A stretch of DNA of 64,000 nt from Aromatoleum evansii (lineage in GTDB: Bacteria > Pseudomonadota > Gammaproteobacteria > Burkholderiales > Rhodocyclaceae). This document shows, one piece after another, positions 19,848 to 26,726 of the stretch; the stretch's first letter is position 1; each line of letters starts with the position of its first letter. Where the stretch lies: NCBI RefSeq assembly GCF_012910805.1, contig NZ_WTVK01000006.1:79938-143937 (forward strand). The letters are read 5' to 3'. A program made the translations under genes and the position numbers. The notes below the pieces were generated by a model. It was not told the DNA's origin. It made no database searches and saw nothing but the letters and a program-made list of their open reading frames with translations.

Positions 19848-20603
19848 ATGGAAAAAAAGACGGTCAAACAGCGCGGCAGCCGCGCATCGTCGCCCGCCCC
19901 CTTGCACGATGAACGGCCGGCGAACGAGGGCGAAGGCGGTGCGTCGGACCAGGAGATCTACGAGCGCATCATCACGTCGATCATGGAGCACCGCCTGCCG
20001 CCGGGCACCAAGCTCGGCGAGGACAAGCTCGCGAAGATCTTCGGCGCGAGCCGCGCACGCGTGCGCCAGGTGCTCGCGCGCCTCGCGCTGGAGCGCGTGG
20101 TCGTGCTGCACCCGAACCGCGGGGCCTTCGTCGCCGAGCCCACCGTGGAGGAAGCGCGCGAGGTCTTCGAAGTCCGTCGCCCGCTCGAAGCGCTGGTCGT
20201 ACACCGCATCGTCGCGAAGAAGGACCCGGCGATCGTCGCCCGCCTGCGCGCCCACGTCGCAGCCGAGGAAGCCGCCCGCGCCGCGCGCGACCGCCGCGCC
20301 ATCATCCGCCTCTCGGGCGAATACCACGTGCTGCTCGCGGAGCTCTCCGGCAGCACCCTGGCCGCGCGCCTGATGCATGAACTGGCGTCCCTCACCTGCC
20401 TCATCATCTTCCTCTACGACGCCCCTTCCGTGCCCGCCTGCCGCGACCAGGAGCATTCCGAGATCACGCAGGCGCTCGCCGACGGCGACGAGGCCGCCGC
20501 GATCCGCCTGATGACCGAGCATCTCGAGCACGTCGAGGCCTGCCTCGACCTTTCGCGCGGCCGCCCCGAGGAACTCGACCTGGAAGCCGCGCTGGCCGGC
20601 TGA
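19848..20603 (+). CDS. GntR-family regulator (FadR/VanR type), copy 1
   Basis: 251 residues. Winged helix at about 40-105 (KLGEDKLAKIFGASRARVRQVLARLALERVVVLHPNRGAFVAEP), then an all-helical FCD ligand domain with conserved His residues (GEYHVLLAELSG and EHSEITQALADGDE) that may hold a metal. Start at 19848 is by family fit; the ribosome site is poor. It is divergent from the hydantoinase and convergent with a second, clearly related GntR gene. Ligand unknown. Confidence 0.92.
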   Translation: MEKKTVKQRGSRASSPAPLHDERPANEGEGGASDQEIYERIITSIMEHRLPPGTKLGEDKLAKIFGASRARVRQVLARLALERVVVLHPNRGAFVAEPTVEEAREVFEVRRPLEALVVHRIVAKKDPAIVARLRAHVAAEEAARAARDRRAIIRLSGEYHVLLAELSGSTLAARLMHELASLTCLIIFLYDAPSVPACRDQEHSEITQALADGDEAAAIRLMTEHLEHVEACLDLSRGRPEELDLEAALAG

Positions 20604-20616
20604 GTTCGCTTCCCCG

Positions 20617-21393
20617 TCAGGAGAAGATCCGCTCCAGGTCGTCGTCCTCCTGCGCGGCGAGGCTGATGTCGAGCGACTGCTCGACGTGGTCGAGGTGATG
20701 CAGCATCAGCGCGGCGGCGGTCTCCCCGTCGCGTTTTGCAAAGGCCTCCACCAGGCGACTGTGCTCGTCTTCCGGACACGCCCGCCCCACGGGCGAGTCG
20801 TACAGGATGATGATCAGGCAGGTCAGCAGCGTCAGCTCGCGCATCTGCCGTGCGAGTATCGCGTTGCCGGCCATCTCCGCGATCTCGAGGTGGAACTCGC
20901 CCGACAGCCGGATCACCTGCTGGCGGTCGCGCTGCGCACGCGCCTTCTCCTCGGCAAGGACCAGCTCGCGCAGCCGCGCGAGCTGCGCGGGCGTCGCCGA
21001 CAAGGCCAGCTTGCGCGCCAGCGCCGGCTCGATCAGCCGCCGCGCCTCGAACACCTCGCGCGCCTCCTCCACCGTGGGCTCGGCGACGAAGGCGCCGCGG
21101 TTCGGCACCAGTGTCACGACCATCTCGTGCGACAGGCGCGCCAGCACCTGCCGGATCATCGCCCGGCTCGCGCCGAACACCGCCGCCAACCGCTCCTCGA
21201 CGAGCTTGCGGCCCGGCGCGAGGCGATGCTCGATGATCGCCGCAAGGATGCGGCGATAGATCGCCTCCGCGTCCGCACCCGCTGCTGCCTTCGACCGGCG
21301 CTCCTGCCCGAGACGCACCACCTTCGCGTCGCGGACGTCCTGCGGGCGCTCTCGCGCGCCCGAACCATTCTGAACCATCTGTCGAGCCCCCAT
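20617..21393 (-). CDS. GntR-family regulator (FadR/VanR type), copy 2
   Basis: 258 residues, a paralogue of the 19848-20603 product: both share PNRGAFVAEPTVEEAREVFE, the FGASRA-x2-RQVLARL recognition helix, an IRLSGE-(Y/F)-H segment and LTCLII-x-LYD. Winged helix at about 45-110 and FCD domain after it. The genes are tail to tail with 13 bases between stops. This copy is divergent from the MFS transporter and probably controls it via TTGTCTACAA at 21444-21453. Confidence 0.92.
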   Translation of the reverse strand: MGARQMVQNGSGARERPQDVRDAKVVRLGQERRSKAAAGADAEAIYRRILAAIIEHRLAPGRKLVEERLAAVFGASRAMIRQVLARLSHEMVVTLVPNRGAFVAEPTVEEAREVFEARRLIEPALARKLALSATPAQLARLRELVLAEEKARAQRDRQQVIRLSGEFHLEIAEMAGNAILARQMRELTLLTCLIIILYDSPVGRACPEDEHSRLVEAFAKRDGETAAALMLHHLDHVEQSLDISLAAQEDDDLERIFS

Positions 21394-21443
21394 TCCGCCC
21401 TCTCATCGGGTGCAAATTCATTGTTAGCGAACTATAAACTTTT

Positions 21444-21453
21444 TTGTCTACAA
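21444..21453. promoter_or_regulatory. GntR-type operator between gntR copy 2 and the MFS gene
   Basis: TTGTCTACAA, a one-mismatch version of the perfect TTGTCGACAA palindrome at 19615-19624. Over 20 bases starting two positions earlier the two regions agree at about 16 positions. The rest of the 308-base intergenic stretch (21394-21701) shows no gene. Confidence 0.5.
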
Positions 21454-21701
21454 TTCGTTGACTTCATGTTGGCAGCAGCCCTATAGTTCATCGCACGACG
21501 GTAACGAGTCATTCCCGAACGGCGATCTATCCGGTCGACACTTCGGGCCTGAACCGGCAACCAGAAAAAGAAATGGTGCGAGGCCGCGATCCGGCACTCG
21601 CTCCCCGTAGGCGGCATCAAGCCCTTTGGAGGCGCCGGCACGGTCACATGGTCGTGGCGGGATAGCCAAAACTCATCCAAGCTGTGGAAAGGAGACACCA
21701 C

Positions 21702-23012
21702 ATGAAAGCTGAAATCGCCCTCGACCGGGCGGCAGCCGTACCGGAAACGCAGACGAAGGTCCGCTGGCGGATCTTCCTGATGATGCTGTTCCTCATCTCG
21801 ATCAACTACATCGACCGGGCCTCGCTGTCGGTCGCGATGCCGATGATCGCCGCGGAATTCGACATCGGGCCCGCGACGCAGGGCCTGCTGCTGAGCTCCT
21901 TCTTCTGGACCTACGCCTTCATGCAGATCCCGGGCGGCATGCTCGCGGACAAGTACGGCCCGCGCCACGTCATTGCGGGCGCCACCCTCGGCTGGGGCTT
22001 CTTCCAGGCGATCGCGGGGGTCTGTACCGGCTGGGTCAGCCTGCTGATCACGCGCCTGGGCCTCGGCGCCGCCGAAGCGCCGATCTACCCTGCGGGCGGC
22101 AAGCTCAACGCCATCTGGATGACGCAGAACGAACGCGGTCGCGGCGCGACCCTGCTCGACGGCGGCGCCCCGCTGGGCGCGGCGCTCGGCGCGATCCTGA
22201 TCTCGGGCCTGATCGCCGTGATGGGATCGTGGCGCGCAGCCTTCGTGATCGCCGGCGTCGGCACCGTGATCGCCGGTTTTTGGGCCTGGTCCTACATCCG
22301 CAACCATCCGCGCGAGCATCCGGGGGTCAATGACGCCGAGGCCGACTACATCGAGGAAGCGCACGCGAAGGAACTCGCGGCATCGCCGAAGGTGACCAGC
22401 GGCAAGATCATGGAATTCTTCCGCTACCGCTCGGTGTGGGGCATGTTCTTCGGCTGGATGTGCTTCAACGCGCTGTTCTACGGCCTGCTGACCTGGATGC
22501 CCAACTACCTGTCCAAGCAGCACGGCTTCGACATCAAGCAGATGGGCGGCGCGGTGTTCATCATGTTCTTCGCCGGCTTCGTCGGCGAGCTGATCGGCGG
22601 CTGGATCGCCGACAAGTGGAAGGAAAAGGGTGCCTCGCAGGGCAAGGTGCTGCGCACGCTGTTCGGGATCGCATCGATCATCGCCACCGTGTCGATCTAC
22701 AGCGTCGCGAAGATCACCGATCCCGTCACCGTCGTCGTGATGCTCTCGGTCACGCTGTTCTTCCTGCGCTGGTGCGGCCTGTTCTGGTGCGTCCCGTCCA
22801 TCCTCGGCACGCGCAACCGCGTCGGCTTCCTCGGCGGCGTGATGAACCTGGGCGGCAACTGCGCGGGCATCGGCGTGCCCATCCTCGTCGGCCTCATCGT
22901 CCAGGCGACCGGCTCGTACTACATGGCGCTGATGCTGTTCGCCGCCGCCGGCGCCGGCCTGTTCATCTGCTCGACGATGCTGATCGACTACGACAAAAAG
23001 ATCCCGGTCTGA
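21702..23012 (+). CDS. MFS transporter, anion:cation symporter type
   Basis: 436 residues with about 12 hydrophobic segments. The N-terminal FLISINYIDRASLSVAMPMI and GGMLADKYGPRHVIAGATLGWGFFQAI are typical of the ACS subfamily, which takes up organic anions such as phthalate, hexuronates or glucarate. AAGGAGA precedes ATG 21702 by 6 bases. First gene of a rightward unit with two racemase-fold proteins and a FAH-family hydrolase, so it probably imports the substrate of that pathway. Confidence 0.92.
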   Translation: MKAEIALDRAAAVPETQTKVRWRIFLMMLFLISINYIDRASLSVAMPMIAAEFDIGPATQGLLLSSFFWTYAFMQIPGGMLADKYGPRHVIAGATLGWGFFQAIAGVCTGWVSLLITRLGLGAAEAPIYPAGGKLNAIWMTQNERGRGATLLDGGAPLGAALGAILISGLIAVMGSWRAAFVIAGVGTVIAGFWAWSYIRNHPREHPGVNDAEADYIEEAHAKELAASPKVTSGKIMEFFRYRSVWGMFFGWMCFNALFYGLLTWMPNYLSKQHGFDIKQMGGAVFIMFFAGFVGELIGGWIADKWKEKGASQGKVLRTLFGIASIIATVSIYSVAKITDPVTVVVMLSVTLFFLRWCGLFWCVPSILGTRNRVGFLGGVMNLGGNCAGIGVPILVGLIVQATGSYYMALMLFAAAGAGLFICSTMLIDYDKKIPV

Positions 23013-23087
23013 TCTCCCCCCGGGGCGCCGCGGTCATCCCTGCCGCGGTGCCCCACCCTCCCCGACCGGACGCCAACGAGAATTCCC

Positions 23088-23816
23088 ATGAGCAAACGCA
23101 TTCGCCTGGGCGTGCTGACGCCCTCCTCCAACACCTCCCTCGAACCGCTGACCAGCGCCATCGTCGCCGAAGTGCCCGGCGTATCGGCCCACTTCTCGCG
23201 TTTCACCGTCACCGAAATCTCGCTCAAGGACCAGGCCCTCGGCCAGTTCGACGACACGAAGATCCTCGAAGCGGCAAAACTGCTCGCCGACGCCCATGTC
23301 GACTCGATCGGCTGGAGCGGCACCTCCTCCGGCTGGCTCGGTTTCGAGCGCGACGTGCAATTGTGCCGCCGCATCACCGAAGTGACCGGCATCCCCGCGA
23401 CGACCTCGGTGCTCGCGCTGAACGAGATCCTCGCCAAGACCGGCACGAAGAAGCTCGGCCTCGCGACCCCCTACGTGCCCGATGTGCAGGCGCGCATCGT
23501 CGCCAACTACGCGACGCTCGGCATAGAGGTGCCGTCCGAGCAGCACCTCGGCATCAGCGTCAATTTCGACTTCGCCGAAGTCGCCGAGGACACGCTGCGC
23601 ACGATGGTGCGCGAAGTCGCCAAATCCCGCCCCGAAGCGATCACGACCTTCTGCACCAACCTGCGCGCCGCCCAGCTCGCCGACGAGCTCGAAGCCGAAA
23701 CCGGCATCCCGCTCTACGACACGGTCTCGACCGTCGTGTGGAAGCAGTTGCGCATGGCCGGCATCGACACGCGCACGATCAAGGGCTGGGGTCGCCTGTT
23801 CCGCGAAGTGGCCTAA
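23088..23816 (+). CDS. Asp/Glu racemase-superfamily protein, maleate isomerase/AMDase-like
   Basis: 242 residues. The N-terminus (RLGVLTPSSNTSLEP) is characteristic of maleate cis-trans isomerase and arylmalonate decarboxylase relatives. Racemases and isomerases of this superfamily use two cysteines; here the first position reads GWSGTSSG (residues 75-82) without Cys, while the second, Cys189 in TTFCTNL, is present. One Cys only is the pattern of arylmalonate decarboxylase. It is therefore likely a decarboxylase, lyase or isomerase rather than a racemase. 75 bases after the MFS gene. Confidence 0.8.
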   Translation: MSKRIRLGVLTPSSNTSLEPLTSAIVAEVPGVSAHFSRFTVTEISLKDQALGQFDDTKILEAAKLLADAHVDSIGWSGTSSGWLGFERDVQLCRRITEVTGIPATTSVLALNEILAKTGTKKLGLATPYVPDVQARIVANYATLGIEVPSEQHLGISVNFDFAEVAEDTLRTMVREVAKSRPEAITTFCTNLRAAQLADELEAETGIPLYDTVSTVVWKQLRMAGIDTRTIKGWGRLFREVA

Positions 23817-23838
23817 AGTGAAATCGGATGAATCGAAA

Positions 23839-24582
23839 ATGAAAATCCTGCTGCTGAATCCCAACACCTCGCAGAGCGTCACCGACCGCATCGCCAACGC
23901 GGCGAAGGGGGTGGCCGGCGCGCGCACCGAACTCGTCACCGCGACCGCTCCGCGCGGCGTGCCCTACATCGCGACCCGCGCCGAAGCCGTGATCGGCGGC
24001 GCCGTCGCGCTCGAGATGCTGGCCGAGATGCACACCGGCGTCGACGCGGCGGTGATCGCCGCCTTCGGCGACCCCGGCCTCGGCGGCGCACGCGAACTCT
24101 TCCCGATCCCGGTGATCGGACTGGCCGAAGCGGGCATGCTGACCGCGTGCATGCTCGGCAAGCGCTTCGCGATCGTGACCTTCTCGCAATCGCTGGAGCC
24201 CTGGTACCACGAATGCGTTGCGTGGCACGGCCTGCGCGAGCGCTGCGCCGGCGTGCGCGCACTGGGCGGCAGTTTCCGCTCGATCTCGGACGTACAGGAC
24301 GAAAAGGAAGCGCTGCTGGTCGAACTCGCGCAGCAGGCGGTGAACGAGGACGGCGCCGACGTGGTCGTGCTCGCCGGTGCGCCGCTCGCGGGGCTCGCCC
24401 GCCGCGTACGCGACCGCATCCCGGTGCCGGTCGTCGACTGCGTCGAGGCTGCGGTCAAGCAGGCGGAAACGCTGGTCGCGCTGAATCCGCGCAAGGCCGT
24501 TCAGGGCACCTTCGCACGTCCCGGCGCGAAGCCCTGCGTCGGCATCGCCGAGCCGCTAGCGCGCTGGATCAACCATGAGTGA
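23839..24582 (+). CDS. Hydantoin racemase-like protein lacking the usual catalytic cysteines
   Basis: 247 residues from MKILLLNPNTS, the typical hydantoin/allantoin racemase N-terminus. In characterised hydantoin racemases two Cys (about 76 and 181) do the proton exchange in ACFGDPGL and LGCAGM motifs. Here these read AAFGDPGL (Ala75) and LAGAPLAG (no Cys), so classical two-base racemisation looks impossible. A Cys at about 201 sits in VVDCVEAA. A GTG 21 bases earlier could also start translation. Starts 22 bases after the preceding gene. Confidence 0.8.
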   Translation: MKILLLNPNTSQSVTDRIANAAKGVAGARTELVTATAPRGVPYIATRAEAVIGGAVALEMLAEMHTGVDAAVIAAFGDPGLGGARELFPIPVIGLAEAGMLTACMLGKRFAIVTFSQSLEPWYHECVAWHGLRERCAGVRALGGSFRSISDVQDEKEALLVELAQQAVNEDGADVVVLAGAPLAGLARRVRDRIPVPVVDCVEAAVKQAETLVALNPRKAVQGTFARPGAKPCVGIAEPLARWINHE

Positions 24583-24633
24583 GGCCCGTCGCGCGGACGC
24601 GCGCAGCCTCCTCGCCCTTCAAGGAGAATGGCT

Positions 24634-25476
24634 GTGAAACTCGTTCGCTTCGGAGCTCCCGGCACGGAGCTCCCCGGTCTGATCGACGCCGAAGGCAGGA
24701 TCCGCGACCTGTCGGGCGTGCTGCCCGACATCAACGGCGCGGCCCTGTCGCCGTCCAGCCTCGCGCGGCTGCGCGGACTCGATCCGCAAAGCCTTCCCGT
24801 CGTTCCGGCCGGGACCCGACTCGGGGCGCCGCTCACGGGCATCGGCAAGATCGTGTGCATCGGCCTGAACTATGCCGATCACGCGCGCGAAGCCAACCTG
24901 CCGATCCCGCAGGAACCGATCATGTTCATGAAGGCGCAGACCGCGATCTGCGGCCCGAACGACGCGATCGTCCTGCCACCCGGCTCGGAGAAGACCGACT
25001 GGGAACTCGAACTGGTGATCGCGATCGGCACGACGGCGCGACGCGTGGCGGTCGGCGACGCTCTCGGCCACGTCGCCGGCTACCTGGCCGGGCTGGACAT
25101 GTCCGAGCGCTATTGGCAGCTCGAGCGCGGCGGGCAATGGACCAAGGGCAAGAGCTTCGACACCTTCGCACCCATCGGCCCGTGGCTCGCAACCGCCGAC
25201 GAGCTCCGCAGCCCCGGCGAGCTGGCGATGCAGCTCGCCGTCAACGGCGAGCGCATGCAGGACAGCAACACCGCCAACATGATCTTCAGCCCCGCGCAGA
25301 TCATCAGCTACGTCAGCGGCGTGATGACGCTGGAGCCGGGCGACCTCATCTTCACCGGCACCCCCGCTGGTGTCGGCATGGGCATGACGCCGCCGCGCTA
25401 CCTGCGTGCGGGCGATCGCGTCGACGCGTCGATAGCAGGGCTGGGCGACCAGCAGCACGCAGTCGTCGCCGACTGA
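24634..25476 (+). CDS. Fumarylacetoacetate hydrolase (FAH)-family protein
   Basis: 280 residues. FAH-fold enzymes hydrolyse or decarboxylate beta-dicarbonyl acids with Mg2+. Signatures: KIVCIGLNYADHAREA, the metal-binding WELELVIAIG (E-x-E), and FTGTPAGVG. The GTG at 24634 is preferred over ATG 24628: AAGGAG at 24621-24626 is 7 bases from the GTG but only one from the ATG, and relatives begin MKLVRFG. Last gene of the MFS unit, suggesting a ring-opened or acyl-pyruvate-like intermediate. Substrate unknown. Confidence 0.9.
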   Translation: MKLVRFGAPGTELPGLIDAEGRIRDLSGVLPDINGAALSPSSLARLRGLDPQSLPVVPAGTRLGAPLTGIGKIVCIGLNYADHAREANLPIPQEPIMFMKAQTAICGPNDAIVLPPGSEKTDWELELVIAIGTTARRVAVGDALGHVAGYLAGLDMSERYWQLERGGQWTKGKSFDTFAPIGPWLATADELRSPGELAMQLAVNGERMQDSNTANMIFSPAQIISYVSGVMTLEPGDLIFTGTPAGVGMGMTPPRYLRAGDRVDASIAGLGDQQHAVVAD

Positions 25477-25490
25477 GCGTACCGAGCATC

Positions 25491-25520
25491 AATCGCCACG
25501 CCGTGAGCGCGGCGGCGATT
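25491..25520 (+). terminator. Hairpin after the FAH-family gene
   Basis: AATCGCC (25491-25497) pairs with GGCGATT (25514-25520), followed by TTCCC. It is 14 bases after the stop. A modest terminator candidate with a short T-run. Confidence 0.4.
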
Positions 25521-25526
25521 TTCCCT

Positions 25527-25601
25527 GTGGGAGCGGCTTCAGCCGCGAAGCAGCGTTTCCGCCGGAAGTGAGGCCCCATTCGCGGCTGAAGCCGCTCCCA
25601 C
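25527..25601. repeat. REP-like inverted pair between convergent genes
   Basis: A 23-base unit beginning GTGGGAGCGGCTTCAGCCGC (25527-25549) is repeated in perfect inverse orientation at 25579-25601. Each arm contains its own hairpin GCGGCT-TC-AGCCGC. This sequence resembles the widespread REP elements of Pseudomonas-type genomes, arranged as a head-to-head pair. It lies between the FAH-family gene and korB and could end transcription from both sides. Confidence 0.75.
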
Positions 25602-25670
25602 GGACGGGGCCTCGCAGGAAGTTACTCCCGCACGGCCGCTACTGCGGCCTTATGCCACCGGTGACGCCGC

Positions 25671-26726
25671 TCAGCGCAGCATCGCGTTGAGCGCCTCGAG
25701 CGCCTTGCTGCCCGGGCACAGGTAGGCATCGCCCAACTGGTTCAGCGGCTTCTCCACCGTATTGAGGTGGGTGTGCATGTCCTGCCCGCTGCTGTCGACG
25801 TACAGCAGTCCGGTCACGATCTCGCCCAGCGCCTGACGCTCCTGCAGGTGGTTCATCGCACCGATGCGGTCCGAAGGGTCGTAGTCGACGCCCACCTTGC
25901 GCAGGTGCAGGATCGACCCGTCGTGCTGCACGACGCGGCGCAGGCTGCCCGGCGGGTAGGAGGCCTCGATCTGCGCCTTGGGCAGGATCACGTCGATGCG
26001 GTTCACCGCCGCGTTGTGCTCGCGCACGTAGTCGTAGCTCTTCGTCGACCCGCTGTGGTTGTTGAAGGTCACGCAGGGGCTGATGACATCGATGAAGGCG
26101 GGCCCGCCGTGGCGCAGCGCGCCCTTAATGAGCGGCACGAGCTGTTCCTTGTCGCCCGAGAAGCTGCGGGCGACATAGGTGGCGCCCAGTTGCAGCGCGA
26201 GCGCGGCGAGATCGATCGGGTTGTCGCTGTTGATGACGCCCTTCTTGCTCTTCGAGCCCTTGTCCGCGGTCGCCGAGAACTGCCCCTTGGTGAGGCCGTA
26301 CACGCCGTTGTTCTCGACGATGTAGGTCATGTTCACGCCGCGGCGCATCGCGTGGGCGAACTGGCCGATGCCGATCGAGGCCGAGTCGCCGTCGCCGGAA
26401 ACTCCCAGGTACAGCAGGTTGCGGTTGGCGAGCGCCGCCCCGGTGAGCACCGAGGGCATGCGCCCATGCACCGAGTTGAAGCCGTGCGAGTTGCCGAGGA
26501 AGTAGTCCGGCGTCTTCGACGAGCAACCAATGCCGGAGAGCTTGGCGACCTTGTGCGGTTCGATGTCGAGGTCGAAGCAGGCCTGCACGACCGCGGCGCT
26601 GATCGAGTCGTGGCCGCAGCCGGCGCACAGCGTCGAGATCGCGCCCTCGTAGTCGCGGCGGGTGTAGCCGAGCGCGTTGCGCGGCGCGTCGGCCGCGAGG
26701 AGCTTGGGTTTGGCGAGATAGGTCAT
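25671..26726 (-). CDS. korB: 2-oxoglutarate:acceptor oxidoreductase, TPP-binding beta subunit
   Basis: 351 residues. Carries the thiamine diphosphate site (GDGDSASIGIGQF followed by NNGVYGLTKGQFSAT) and cysteines for a [4Fe-4S] cluster in CAGCGH and GIGCSSK, plus a later SPCVTF. The start ATG 26726 overlaps the korA stop as ATGA. In this family the two-subunit core oxidatively decarboxylates 2-oxoglutarate and reduces ferredoxin. Last gene of korCAB. Confidence 0.92.
   Translation of the reverse strand: MTYLAKPKLLAADAPRNALGYTRRDYEGAISTLCAGCGHDSISAAVVQACFDLDIEPHKVAKLSGIGCSSKTPDYFLGNSHGFNSVHGRMPSVLTGAALANRNLLYLGVSGDGDSASIGIGQFAHAMRRGVNMTYIVENNGVYGLTKGQFSATADKGSKSKKGVINSDNPIDLAALALQLGATYVARSFSGDKEQLVPLIKGALRHGGPAFIDVISPCVTFNNHSGSTKSYDYVREHNAAVNRIDVILPKAQIEASYPPGSLRRVVQHDGSILHLRKVGVDYDPSDRIGAMNHLQERQALGEIVTGLLYVDSSGQDMHTHLNTVEKPLNQLGDAYLCPGSKALEALNAMLR

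Noticed and set aside
24628..24633. ATG at 24628 as start of the FAH-family gene
   Set aside because: Only one base from the AAGGAG site; the GTG at 24634 has proper spacing and fits the family N-terminus.
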